Origin: Streptomyces fildesensis
GTDB lineage: Bacteria; Actinomycetota; Actinomycetes; Streptomycetales; Streptomycetaceae
Reading direction: 5' to 3'
Assembly: GCF_016107395.1 (NCBI RefSeq)
Contig: NZ_JAAIKO010000015.1
Coordinates: 62,001-126,000, forward strand
Length of the DNA stretch: 64,000 bases
Position numbers and translations under genes: made by a program. A model generated the notes under the pieces. The model saw only the letters and a program-made list of their open reading frames with translations, had not been told where the DNA came from and made no database searches. This document shows, piece after piece, positions 52,622 to 62,200 of this stretch; within the stretch, counting starts at the first letter, position 1; each line of letters begins with the position of its first letter.

Positions 52622-52632
52622 GGAGGACTCCG

Positions 52633-53763
52633 TTACTTCGCGACGGCCGCGGCGAGCTTGGAGAGCGGCTCGGCCAGCGCGTTGACGCCGTCCGAGAGCT
52701 CCTTGCGCTGGGCCGCGTTCACGGTGTCGTACGAGACGAAGGTGTCGCCGGTGCGGTACTTGGCGAGCAGCGTGTTGATCGCGGTGAACTGCTTGTCCAG
52801 TTCCTTGGCCAGCTCGGGGTTGTTCTGCGAGGCGACCGGCTTGAGCAGCTCGTACGCCTTCTGCGCGCCGTCGACGTTGCCCTTGAAGTCCGAGAGGTCG
52901 GTGTGGCTGTAGCGGTCCTCCTCACCGGTGATCTTCCCGGTGGCGACCTCGTCCAGCAGCTCCTTGGCGCCGTTGGCCATGCTGGTCGGGGTGATCTCCG
53001 CCGTGCCGACCCGCTTCTGCCAACCGGTGAGGTCGGTGAGGAGCTGCGCGGCGAGCGTCTTGTCCTCCGCGGAGATCGCCTTGGTGGCCCACAGCGACTT
53101 CTCGAGCTTGTGCCAGCCGGTCCACTTCTGGCCGGGCTCCAGGCCGTCCTCGCGGGTGTCCGTCTTCGGGTCGATGTCACCGAAGGACTCGGCTATCGGC
53201 TCGGTGGACTCCCAGCCGGTACGGGACGGGGCGAAGGCCGCCTTGGCGCCCTCGATGTCGCCCTTGATGACCGCGTCGGTGAAGACCTTGACCTTCGGGA
53301 TCGTGGCGTCGGCCTCGCTCTGCGCCCACTTGCGGTACTCGGCGACGGCCGTGTCCAGCCGCGGGTCGTTCTTCTTCGGCGCGCCGGCGCCGGTGACACT
53401 GACCTTGGTGCGCAGGCCGTCGCCCTTCATCCCGGGCTTGCAGGTGACCTCGTAGTCGCCGGCCTTGAGCTCGGCGGAGATGTCGGCCTTGGTGCCGGGG
53501 CCGATGTTCTCCCGCTCGGTCACGATCTTGTCGCCCGGGGCGTAGACGTACAGCTCGTTGACCTTGGAGCCCTTGTTCTCGAACGCGAACTTCACGTGCC
53601 CGGCCGGGAAGCTGGTCTTCGAGACCTTGCAGGAGTCGTCGGTCGCGGTGACCTGGATCGCGTCGGACGCCTTGGCGTCCGTCTTCTCGGAGCACCCGCT
53701 GACAGCGGCGAGCGCGGCGACGACCGCGACGGCGGTGACGACGGAGAGACGGGCTGCGGACAT
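52633..53763 (-). CDS. efeO: EfeO, cupredoxin plus M75-type iron-binding lipoprotein
   Basis: The product has 376 residues from ATG 53763 (GGAG 6 bp upstream; a TTG at 53784 is an alternative). It has lipobox VSGC and a cupredoxin-like domain to about residue 125 (TSFPAGHVKFAFENKGSKVN, YEVTCKPGM). The M75 peptidase-like helical domain with the HxxxE metal motif follows in GWHKLEKSLW. It binds extracellular iron and hands it to EfeU. The short intergenic part upstream carries iron-box-like sequences. Confidence 0.95.
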   Translation of the reverse strand: MSAARLSVVTAVAVVAALAAVSGCSEKTDAKASDAIQVTATDDSCKVSKTSFPAGHVKFAFENKGSKVNELYVYAPGDKIVTERENIGPGTKADISAELKAGDYEVTCKPGMKGDGLRTKVSVTGAGAPKKNDPRLDTAVAEYRKWAQSEADATIPKVKVFTDAVIKGDIEGAKAAFAPSRTGWESTEPIAESFGDIDPKTDTREDGLEPGQKWTGWHKLEKSLWATKAISAEDKTLAAQLLTDLTGWQKRVGTAEITPTSMANGAKELLDEVATGKITGEEDRYSHTDLSDFKGNVDGAQKAYELLKPVASQNNPELAKELDKQFTAINTLLAKYRTGDTFVSYDTVNAAQRKELSDGVNALAEPLSKLAAAVAK

Positions 53764-53805
53764 ACGGGGCTCCAGGCTGTTCAAGGACGCTCGAGATGGG
53801 TTCTG

Positions 53806-53824
53806 GCCGGTGAGGCTGCCCTAA
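53806..53824. promoter_or_regulatory. Iron-box-like site upstream of efeOBU
   Basis: Read on the minus strand, TTAGGGCAGCCTCACCGGC matches the actinobacterial iron box (TTAGGTTAGSCTMACCTAA) at 14 of 19 positions. A weaker match, about 12 of 19, lies next to it at 53826-53844. Tandem DmdR/IdeR-type sites would repress the operon when iron is plentiful. Confidence 0.5.
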
Positions 53825-53931
53825 CTTATCTGAGCCTTGCCTTTGTAGTACCCGCGGGGTCGCATGAAGTCCAGTGATTCGGGTCTCACCGGTCGCATGC
53901 GGGGGCGCGTCGCGGCGCGCCCCCGCTCCCG

Positions 53932-54789
53932 TCATGGCAGCGTGAGCACCTCTGCGCCGGTTTCGGTGACGACCAGGGTGTGTTCGAACTGGGCGGTGCG
54001 CTTGCGGTCCTTGGTGACCACCGTCCAGCCGTCCTCCCAGATCTCGTAGTCGTGGGTGCCCAGCGTGAGCATCGGCTCGATGGTGAACGTCATGCCCGGC
54101 TTGATCACGGTGGTGGCGTGCGGGGCGTCGTAGTGCGGCACGATCAGCCCGGAGTGGAACGACGTGTTGATGCCGTGCCCGGTGAAGTCCCGGACCACCC
54201 CGTAGCCGAAGCGCTTGGCGTACGACTCGATGACCCGCCCGATCACATTGATCGCCCGGCCGGGCTTGACCGCCTTGATCGCCCGGTTCAGCGACTCCTC
54301 GGTGCGCTCGACCAGCAGCCGCGACTCCTCGTCGACGTCACCGCACAGGTACGTGGCGTTCGTGTCGCCGTGCACCCCATGGATGAACGCCGTCACGTCC
54401 AGGTTCACGATGTCGCCGTCGCGCAGCTCGGTCGAGTCCGGGATGCCGTGGCAGATGACCTCGTTGATCGACGCGCACAGCGACTTCGGGAAGCCCCGGT
54501 AGCCGAGGTCCGAGGGGTAGGCGCGGTGGTCGCACATGTACTCGTGCGCGACGCGGTCCAGCTCGTCCGTGGTCACCCCCGGAGCGATGTGCTTGGCCGC
54601 TTCGACCATCGCCCGCGCGGCGATCTGCGACGCGATCCGCATCTTCTCGACGGTTTCGGCGTCCTGCACCTCCGGCCCGGTGTACGGAGTGGGCGCGGGC
54701 TTGCCCACGTACTCGGGCCGGGGGATCGAGGACGGTACCGGGCGCGGCGGGGAGAGCTTGCCGGGAACGAGAAGCGACTGACCAGACAT
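53932..54789 (-). CDS. map: Methionine aminopeptidase, type I
   Basis: The product has 285 residues. Metal-ligand motifs in order: VICHGIPDSTELRDGDIVNL with the His and first Asp regions, DVTAFIHGVHGDTNATYLCG, FTGHGINTSFHSG, and the Glu motif FTIEPMLTLG. The N-terminal 40 residues are the actinobacterial extension with a PRPVPSSIPRPEYVGKP stretch, which in related enzymes contacts the ribosome. It removes N-terminal Met from new proteins. It stands as a single gene. Confidence 0.96.
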   Translation of the reverse strand: MSGQSLLVPGKLSPPRPVPSSIPRPEYVGKPAPTPYTGPEVQDAETVEKMRIASQIAARAMVEAAKHIAPGVTTDELDRVAHEYMCDHRAYPSDLGYRGFPKSLCASINEVICHGIPDSTELRDGDIVNLDVTAFIHGVHGDTNATYLCGDVDEESRLLVERTEESLNRAIKAVKPGRAINVIGRVIESYAKRFGYGVVRDFTGHGINTSFHSGLIVPHYDAPHATTVIKPGMTFTIEPMLTLGTHDYEIWEDGWTVVTKDRKRTAQFEHTLVVTETGAEVLTLP

Positions 54790-54856
54790 GCCGACGAGTG
54801 TATCGGCGGGCGATCGGGCAGGCTGGCGGCAGGTACTCGTACATCAGGAGGCAGTC

Positions 54857-55105
54857 ATGGCGCTGTTCAGGGCGAAGAAGCCGGCCGGCAAGCCGGGCGA
54901 ATGGTTCTACTGCCTGGAGCACAAGAAGGTCGAGGAAGGGCCCGACTGCCCGGCCAAGGACCGGTTCGGCCCCTACGCCACCCGCGCCGAGGCCGAGCAC
55001 GCGATGCAGACGGCGGCCGACCGCAACCTCCAGTGGGAGACGGACCCCCGCTGGCACGACAAGGAGGCGGGCCCGGACGACGAGCCCGGCCCGTCCGGCC
55101 CCTGA
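54857..55105 (+). CDS. Small conserved hypothetical protein
   Basis: The product has 82 residues and a perfect AGGAGG site 4 bp before the ATG at 54857. The sequence EWFYCLEHKKVEEGPDCPAK with two cysteines and an RFGPYATRAEAEHAMQTA helix is typical of a small Streptomyces protein family I know only as hypothetical. The Cys-His pair might bind zinc. The C-terminus is acidic and Pro-rich. Confidence 0.8.
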   Translation: MALFRAKKPAGKPGEWFYCLEHKKVEEGPDCPAKDRFGPYATRAEAEHAMQTAADRNLQWETDPRWHDKEAGPDDEPGPSGP

Positions 55106-55119
55106 CGGCTCCGCGTCCC

Positions 55120-55140
55120 GGGCCCCGGATTCCGGGCCCC
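55120..55140. terminator. Bidirectional terminator-like hairpin
   Basis: GGGCCCCGG and CCGGGCCCC flank a 3-nt ATT loop with one mismatch, giving 8 paired positions. It lies between two convergent genes and could end both transcripts. There is no T-tract, as is common in high-GC actinobacteria. Confidence 0.45.
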
Positions 55141-55143
55141 GGC

Positions 55144-56562
55144 TCAGACCGCTGAGGCCGCCGCGGACGCCGGCGACCCGGCGGGCGTGGCGGGCGCGGC
55201 GGCGGGTCCGGCCTGGGCCGTCCGCATCCGCACGGCGTGCTCGTTGGTGCGGGCGTCGTACGACATCAGCTTCGGAAGGGCCAGCGCCAGCAGCCCCACC
55301 GCCGCCACACAGGCCACTCCGCCGCTCCAGACCGAGGCACGGGCGCTGGTCAGCGCCGCCATGCCACCGGCCCTGACCTGGCCGAGCTGCGGCCCGACCG
55401 AGTACGACAGCAGCTCGATGCCGGCCAGCCGGCCGCGCAGCTCATCCGGGATCGTCTGGTTCCACATGGTCATCCGGCCGAGGGCACTGACCATGTCGCA
55501 GCCGCCGGCGACCGCCAGCATCAGCAGGACCAGCCAGATGTTGCCCATCCACCCGGCGACCGCCATCGCCAGCCCCCAGCCGATCGCCGAGATCACCACC
55601 AGCCGGCCGTGCCGGTGGATCCGCGACGTCCAGCCGCTGGTCATGCTGACCACCAGCGAACCGACCGACCCGGCCGCGTACATCAGGCCCAGCGCCCAGG
55701 GCGCGTGCAGGTCGTCGGCGAGGAACGGGAAGATCGCGGTGGGGAAGGCGAAGAACATCGCCGCCATGTCGATCGCGTACGTGCCGAGCAGTTCCTTACG
55801 GCTCCAGGCGTAGCGCGCGCCCTCCGCGATACCGCGCAGCGACGGCTTGTCGGCGTCGTGCGCCGCGGGCGACGGCCGCAGCCCCATGGCCAGGCCGACC
55901 GAGACGACGAACGTCCCGATGTCGATCGCGTAAGCCCACGACAGCCCGGCGAAGGCGATGAGCACCCCCGCCAGCGACGGTCCCGCGATGGCGCCGACCT
56001 GCCAGCGCAGCGCGTTCAGCGACGCCGCGGCCGACAACTGGTCGTGCGCGACGATCCGCGGCACGATCGAGTCCAGCGCCGGACGCTGCAGCCCGGTCAG
56101 GGCGCTCGACATCGCCGCCACCACGTACAGCGGCCACACCATCGGATGCGGCAGCAGGGTGTTGGCCAGCAGCAGTGCGGACAGCAGGCCGAGCGCGGCC
56201 TCGCTGTAGAGGATCAGCTTCCGGCGGTCCATGGCGTCGGCCAGCGCGCCCCCGTAGAGCCCGAACACGATCAGCGGCACCAGCTCGACGGCGCCGATCG
56301 CGCCGACGGCGACCGCCGACCCGGTCAGCTCCTTGATCTGCACCGGCAGCGCGACGAAGGTGAGGAAGCTGCCGAAGACCGTCACGACCCCGGCCATCCA
56401 CATGAGGCGGAAGTCGCGGGAGGAGCGCCACGGGGCCAGGTCGGGGAGCAGAGCTCTCAGCCGGGACGGTGGCGGACCGGGTGCGGGGCCGGGATCGGGG
56501 CCGGGGCCGGGGCCGGAGTCGGCGTCGGGGTCGGGGTCGGGGTCGGAAAGGCTGTCGTTCAC
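55144..56562 (-). CDS. MFS transporter (enterobactin-exporter-like, EntS type)
   Basis: The product has 472 residues with about 12 hydrophobic segments, opening with WRSSRDFRLMWMAGVVTVFG. The loop GALADAMDRRKLILYSEAAL is MFS motif A, as in EntS/MFS_3 proteins. The N-terminal 35 residues are a repetitive Asp/Pro/Gly tract coded by short DNA repeats. The substrate is unknown; siderophore or drug export is possible. Confidence 0.88.
   Translation of the reverse strand: MNDSLSDPDPDPDADSGPGPGPDPGPAPGPPPSRLRALLPDLAPWRSSRDFRLMWMAGVVTVFGSFLTFVALPVQIKELTGSAVAVGAIGAVELVPLIVFGLYGGALADAMDRRKLILYSEAALGLLSALLLANTLLPHPMVWPLYVVAAMSSALTGLQRPALDSIVPRIVAHDQLSAAASLNALRWQVGAIAGPSLAGVLIAFAGLSWAYAIDIGTFVVSVGLAMGLRPSPAAHDADKPSLRGIAEGARYAWSRKELLGTYAIDMAAMFFAFPTAIFPFLADDLHAPWALGLMYAAGSVGSLVVSMTSGWTSRIHRHGRLVVISAIGWGLAMAVAGWMGNIWLVLLMLAVAGGCDMVSALGRMTMWNQTIPDELRGRLAGIELLSYSVGPQLGQVRAGGMAALTSARASVWSGGVACVAAVGLLALALPKLMSYDARTNEHAVRMRTAQAGPAAAPATPAGSPASAAASAV
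56481..56546. repeat. Short G/C-rich hexanucleotide repeats in the MFS 5' end
   Basis: Runs of GGGGCC and GGGGTC units code the Asp-Pro/Gly-Pro stretch near the start of the exporter. Such tracts are prone to slippage in multiples of six, which would keep the frame. Confidence 0.7.
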
Positions 56563-56659
56563 GGGTTCGCATGCTCCGCTTCCGGGCCGCGCGGGGCAAA
56601 TGGTTTTGGGCCGGGTCCGGATCTTCGCGGGCGGTGCTCGAGGACCGCTGACGTCACCG

Positions 56660-57316
56660 CTACCAGCGGGCCGGCGGCGGTGACGTCAGCTGTTCGGCCA
56701 GCCGGGTCAGCCGGTCGCGGAACGAGCCGTGGGGGCGGGCGGCGGGCAGGCTGTTCTCCCCGGCCGCGGCGGCGACCAGGTGCTGCAGCAGGTCCATCCC
56801 CATCGGCGCGGGTGCGGCCCCTTCCGCGGGTGCCGTGCCGTCCGGCGGCTCCGCTTCCGGCGGTACGGTCAGCGCGTCGTGCGCCAGTTCACGCAGCCCT
56901 GGGTCCCCGGCGTCCATCGCCAGCACCGTCGCGCCGGCCCGGCGGGCGTCCGCCACCCGCTCCAGCAGCGCGGCTCCCGGCGCCTCCGGGCTGACGACGA
57001 ACACCGTCTCCCCGCGCCGCGCGGCCTCCAGCCGCCGCAGTCCCACGGCCAGATGCGCGGGCGCCCCCGCCGGAATCCGGAACCGCACCAGCGTCGGGGA
57101 CAGCCCGGTCAGCCCGCTCCACGCCGCCTCGTCGTCCAGGTGCGCCGCCAGGTGCCAGGGCTCGTAACCCCGGGTCCCCACCAGCAGCAGCCCGCCGGGC
57201 CGCCGGTGCACCGAGGCCCGCAGCGACCCCGCGAAGGACCGCGTGGTCTGGAGCCACTCGGTCCCCGCCAGTACTTCCCGCAACAGCGCCACCCGTACCG
57301 CGTCCATGCCGGGCAT
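56660..57316 (-). CDS. Conserved hypothetical protein
   Basis: The product has 218 residues from ATG 57316; 57307 and GTG 57340 are alternatives. Readable parts are LLREVLAGTEWLQTTRSFAG, GGLLLVGTRGYEPWHLAAHL, RFRIPAGAPAHLAVGLRRLE and ATVLAMDAGDPGLRELAHDA. The alternation of strands and helices suggests an alpha/beta fold, perhaps SIS-like, since the middle resembles a sugar-isomerase core. I do not assign a function. It is divergent from npdG. Confidence 0.75.
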   Translation of the reverse strand: MPGMDAVRVALLREVLAGTEWLQTTRSFAGSLRASVHRRPGGLLLVGTRGYEPWHLAAHLDDEAAWSGLTGLSPTLVRFRIPAGAPAHLAVGLRRLEAARRGETVFVVSPEAPGAALLERVADARRAGATVLAMDAGDPGLRELAHDALTVPPEAEPPDGTAPAEGAAPAPMGMDLLQHLVAAAAGENSLPAARPHGSFRDRLTRLAEQLTSPPPARW

Positions 57317-57405
57317 CCTGCCGGACCGGCGGTACCGCACGGGTCCGCTCGCCGCACTTCCCCCGTAACGAGTGGCGGTTCGCGGGGCGTGGCAGGATCG
57401 CCCGC

Positions 57406-58146
57406 ATGACTTCCCCTGACGATGTGAACAACGCCCCCGGGACCGCTCCCGCTCCCGCCCCCGCCAAGGCGCCGGTCAAGGACCCGTGGGATCTGCCGGA
57501 CGTGTCCGGCCTGGTGGTCGGCGTCCTCGGCGGCACCGGCGACCAGGGCCGCGGGCTCGCGTACCGGCTGGCGAAGGCCGGGCAGAAGGTGATCATCGGA
57601 TCGCGGAGCGCGGAGCGCGCGCAGACCGCCGCCGACGAGCTGGGGCTCGGTGTGGAGGGCGCGGACAACGCGGAGTGCGCCCGGCGTAGCGACATCGTGA
57701 TCGTGGCGGTGCCGTGGGACGGGCACGCCAAGACCCTGGAGTCGCTCCGCGCGGACCTGGCGGGCAAGCTCGTCGTCGACTGCGTCAACCCGCTGGGCTT
57801 CGACAAGCAGGGTGCCTACGCGCTGAAGCCCGAGGAGGGCAGCGCCGCCCAGCAGGCCGCCGCGCTGCTCCCGGAGTCCCGGGTGACCGCGGCCTTCCAC
57901 CACCTGTCGGCGGTACTGCTCTCCGACCCGGAGATCGCGGAGATCGACACCGATGTGATGGTGCTGGGCGAGGTCCGCGCGGACACCGACGTCGTCCAGG
58001 CGCTGGCCGCCCGCATCCCGGGGATGCGCGGCGTCTTCGCGGGCCGGCTGCGCAACGCGCACCAGGTCGAGTCGCTGGTCGCCAACCTGATCTCGGTGAA
58101 CCGCCGCTACAAGGCCCACGCCGGGCTGCGCGTCACCGACGTGTAG
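57406..58146 (+). CDS. npdG: F420-dependent NADP+ reductase
   Basis: The product has 246 residues. The NADP-binding motif is VGVLGGTGDQGRGLAYRLAK with IIGSRSAERA. The later motifs IVIVAVPWDGHAKTLESL, DCVNPLGFDKQGAYAL and VTAAFHHLSAVLL are the family fingerprint. It moves hydride between F420 and NADP, giving the cell reduced F420 for redox enzymes. An N-terminal Pro/Ala-rich extension of about 30 residues precedes the core. Confidence 0.95.
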   Translation: MTSPDDVNNAPGTAPAPAPAKAPVKDPWDLPDVSGLVVGVLGGTGDQGRGLAYRLAKAGQKVIIGSRSAERAQTAADELGLGVEGADNAECARRSDIVIVAVPWDGHAKTLESLRADLAGKLVVDCVNPLGFDKQGAYALKPEEGSAAQQAAALLPESRVTAAFHHLSAVLLSDPEIAEIDTDVMVLGEVRADTDVVQALAARIPGMRGVFAGRLRNAHQVESLVANLISVNRRYKAHAGLRVTDV

Positions 58147-58238
58147 GGGCGCGACGGGCGGGTCGCGGGGCACGGCGGGGTGTGGGGGACAATCGTCAGG
58201 ACCGTATGTCACCGGTTTCCGGACAGGAGCTCCTCCCC

Positions 58239-58445
58239 ATGCCCCGCCTTGCCGTCTACGCCCTCGCCGTGTTCCTGCTCACGGTCGCCGCGGCCGTCGT
58301 CTCCTTCGCGAACGGCAGCTGGACCGGCATCGTCTGGGTCCTGCTGGCCGGCCTGTCCAGCAACATGTGCTGGTACTACGTGCGCAAGGCGAAGGCCGAC
58401 GCCAGGGCCGCTCAGTCGGAGACCCAGAACCTGAAGAGCGTGTAG
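58239..58445 (+). CDS. Small two-helix membrane protein
   Basis: The product has 68 residues; AGGAG lies 8 bp upstream of ATG 58239. Two hydrophobic segments (LAVYALAVFLLTVAAAVVSF and GIVWVLLAGLSSNMCWYYV) are followed by a charged tail. The last 34 bp overlap the end of the opposite-strand protease gene. Function is unknown. Confidence 0.7.
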   Translation: MPRLAVYALAVFLLTVAAAVVSFANGSWTGIVWVLLAGLSSNMCWYYVRKAKADARAAQSETQNLKSV

Positions 58446-59185
58446 CCGTACCTGGTCGCGCCCTCCGGGACGTCGAACCAGCCCATCACGGTGTAGACGA
58501 AGTCGAAGAACGCCACGTTCACCTCGGGGATCCACAGACACCCGAAGACCGCCAGCAGACCGAACTGCGCGAACGGCTCCACCTGCCGGCGGAAGTTGTA
58601 CGACAGCCACGGCTCGATGATCCCGTAGCCGTCGAGCCCGGGTACCGGCAGCAGGTTCAGCACCGCCGCCGTCACCTGGAGCATCGCCAGGAACGCGAAC
58701 GCCGCCAGGAAGCCGACCGGCCAGGAGTCCGTCGCGCCGAAGGCGAACGGCAGCATCAGGACGATCGCGAAGAGCACGTTCATCAGCGGCCCGGCCGCCG
58801 AGATCAGACTGTGCTTCCAGCGCCCCTGGATCCGGCCCCGCTCGATGAAGACCGCGCCGCCGGGCAGCCCGATCCCGCCCATGATCACGAAGAGCACCGG
58901 CAGCACGATGCTGAGCAGCGCGTGGGTGTACTTCAGCGGGTTGAGGGTCAGATAGCCCTTGGCACCTATCGTGATGTCCCCGCTGTGCAGCGCCGTGCGG
59001 GCGTGGGCGTACTCGTGCAGGCACAGCGAGACGACCCACCCGGAGACCACGAAGAGGAAGACGGCGAAGCCGGGGCTCGACGAGAAGCCGGACCACACCG
59101 CCCAGCCCGATACGGCCATGACCGCCGCGATCCCCAGGAAGATCGGGCTGACCCGGTGGTCACTGCGGGTATCTGTGCTGCTCAT
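58412..59185 (-). CDS. Site-2-type membrane metalloprotease (M50)
   Basis: The product has 257 residues with about six hydrophobic segments. The zinc motif is HEYAH (VSLCLHEYAHARTALHSGD, near residue 53), and LLPVPGLDGYGIIEP near residue 180 is the second M50 motif with the Asp ligand. It is the short SREBP-S2P-like bacterial type without PDZ or CBS domains. Such proteases cut membrane-anchored regulators. No anti-sigma gene lies close by. Confidence 0.9.
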   Translation of the reverse strand: MSSTDTRSDHRVSPIFLGIAAVMAVSGWAVWSGFSSSPGFAVFLFVVSGWVVSLCLHEYAHARTALHSGDITIGAKGYLTLNPLKYTHALLSIVLPVLFVIMGGIGLPGGAVFIERGRIQGRWKHSLISAAGPLMNVLFAIVLMLPFAFGATDSWPVGFLAAFAFLAMLQVTAAVLNLLPVPGLDGYGIIEPWLSYNFRRQVEPFAQFGLLAVFGCLWIPEVNVAFFDFVYTVMGWFDVPEGATRYGYTLFRFWVSD

Positions 59186-59253
59186 ACGGGGATCATGTCG
59201 CCGGGCGGCCGTAATTTACAAGCCTGTCCCGTGATTGAGGGCAAGATGGGGGC

Positions 59254-62200
59254 GTGCGTTACGCGATCCTCGGCACCACTCAGGCATTCCGCGACGACGG
59301 AACCCCCGTCCCGCTCGCGGGGCTGCGCCTGCGCGCGCTGCTGACCGCGCTGGCCCTGCGCCCCGGGCGGCTGATAACCGCGGAGGCCCTGATCGACGAA
59401 CTGTGGGCCGACGATCCGCCGGCGAACGCGTCCGGCGCGCTCCAGGCGCTGGTCGCGCGGCTGCGCCGGGCCATCGGCCATGACGCCATCGGTTCCGCCG
59501 ACGGCGGGTACCGGCTGTGCGCCGCCCCCGAGGCGGTCGACGCGCACCGCTTCGAGCGGCTGGTGGACGAGGGCGGCCGGGCGCTGGCCGACGGCGACCC
59601 GGTGAAGGCCTCCGATCTGCTGGAGGACGCCCTCGCGCTGTGGCGGGGAGCGGCGTTCGCCGATCTGCCCGACCGGGACACGCTCGCGGTGCGCTGCGAG
59701 GAACTGCGGCTGGAGGCGGTCCGGCTGCGCCTCACCGCGGGGCTCGCGCTCGGCCGCGCGGCACAGCAGCTGCCCGAACTCGCCGGGCTCGCCGCCGCCC
59801 ATCCGCTCAACGAATCGCTCCGCGCCCTGCACATCCGGGCGTTGCGCGATGCGGGCCGCACCGCCGACGCGCTCACCGCGTACGAGGACGTCCGCCGCGA
59901 CCTGGCCGACGAGCTGGGCACCGACCCGAGCGCCGAACTGCGCGCGCTGCACACCGAACTGCTGAACCCGGCGCCGGACGGTGCTCAGGAACCGCCGTTC
60001 ACCGCCGGTGCCGAGCCCGCTCCCGAGCCGCCGTCCGCGCCCGTCGCCCGCCGCTCCGGCAACGCCCGCGCCCGGCTCACCAGCTTCGTCGGCCGGGCGG
60101 CCGACCTCGTGTCGATCCGCGAGGACCTGGCCGCGGCCCGGCTGGTCACCCTCACCGGCCCCGGCGGGACCGGCAAGACCCGGCTGTCGCAGGAGACGGG
60201 CGACCTGCTCCGCGACCGCTGGCCCGACGGCGTCTGGTACGCGGAACTCGCACCGGTCAGCGATGCGCGGACGGTGCCCGAGGCGGTGCTCACCTCGCTC
60301 GGTCTGCGCGAGACGCTGCTGCACCCGACCAGCGCGACGGAGCAGGCGCTGCAGGCGGAGGGCAAGACCAAGGACCCGGCCAGGATGCTCGCGGAGTACT
60401 GCGTGAGCCGCAGCCTGCTGCTGGTGCTCGACAACTGCGAACACGTCATCGGCGCGGCGGCCGCCCTCGCGGAACAGCTCCTCGCGCACTGCCCGGACGT
60501 CACCATCCTCGCCACCAGCCGCGAACCGCTGGGCGTCCCCGGTGAACGGGTCAGGCCGCTGGACCCGCTGCCGGACCCGTTCGCGCTGCGGCTGCTCGCC
60601 GACCGCGGCGCCGCCGCCCGGCCCGGGTTCACGGTGGAGGACGATCCGGTCGCGTGCGTCGAACTGTGCCGCCGGCTCGACGGGCTGCCGCTCGCCATCG
60701 AACTGGCCGCCGCCCGGCTGCGCAGCCTCACCCCGCGCCAGCTCGCCAACCGGCTCGACGACCGGTTCCGGCTCCTCACCGGCGGCAGCAGGACCGTACT
60801 GCCGCGCCAGCAGACGCTGCGCGCGGTCGTCGACTGGAGCTGGGACCTGCTGGACCCGGCGGAACGGACCCTGCTGCGCCGGCTGGCGGTCTTCGCGGGC
60901 GGCTGGACGCTGGAGGCCGTCGAGGAGGTGTGCTCCGGTGACGGGATCGACGCCGCCGACGCCGCGGCCCTGCTCGGTTCGCTCGTCGACAAGTCGCTGG
61001 TCCTCGCCGACCTCACCGACGACGGCGCCCGCTACCGGATGCTGGAGACCATCGGCGAGTACGCGGCCGAGCGGCTCGACGAGTCGGGTGAGCGCGCGGC
61101 GGTCGAGCGCCGCCATCTCCGCTGCTTCCGCGAGTACATCCGCACCACCGACCCCAAGCTGCGCGGCGCCGACCAACTGCTCTGGCTGGCACGGGTGGAG
61201 CGCGAGCACGAGAACCTGCGGGTCGCGCTCCGCCGTGCCGTCGAGCTGGGCGACGAGCAGGAGGCACTGCAACTCGTGCTGTGCTGCGGCTGGTTCTGGG
61301 AGATGCGCAACTACCACACCGAGCAGCTGACCTGGCCGGCCGCGGTGTCGGCGCTGGGACCCGACCCCTTCGACGAACCGCCCCTGCTGGAACCGGTGGA
61401 GCACGGCCCGCTGGAGACGCCGCCGCCGATGGGCCCGGCGCAGCTCGACGAGGCACGGCGCTGGGTGCGGATGATGCAACTCGTCGCCAACGACGCGGAC
61501 ATGGAGAACCGCTGGGGCGAGCCCGACGTGGCCAGGGCCGGCCGGGCGATCATCGAGGCCTATCCGCCGCATCTGCCGCAGACGGCCCGGCGGCCGGGAC
61601 TGATGAGCCCCTTCGCGGCCTTCCTGTCCGGGGACTTCGAGCGGCTGCCGGAGCTGGCGGACAACCTGGTGCGGAGTTGCCGGGAGTTCGGCGGGCCCTG
61701 GGAGCTGGCGTTCGCGCTGCAGATCCGCGCCAAGATGCTCAACGACGTGTCCGAGAAGCTCGAACAGTCGATGGCCGACGTACGGGAGAGCCGGGAGCTC
61801 TTCCGGCAGGTCGGCGACCGCTGGGGGATGGCCGAGGCGCTCGCCGCCGAGGCCGAGGCGACCGCGAACGGGGGTCAGTGGGAGCGCTCGGCCGAGTGCT
61901 GCCGTGAGGCGATCGGGCTGGCCCGGGAGCTGGGTTCGTATCAGCAGGTGCCGCTCCTCAAGGTGCGGCTCGCCGACATGATCATCAACATCGGGGACGT
62001 CGAGGCGGGCGAGGCGATGCTCCGGGGGGCGATCGAGGACGCCGACGAGCTCGGTCCCGTCGCGGGCGGCTCCGCCTTCTACGGACGGGTCCTGCTCTGC
62101 GCGCTGCTCGCCCGCCGGGGCGAACTCGACGAGGGCCACGCCCTCGTCGACCGGATGCTGGCCGTCCCGCCGACCGGCGTCCCGATGTTCGTCCAGGGAA

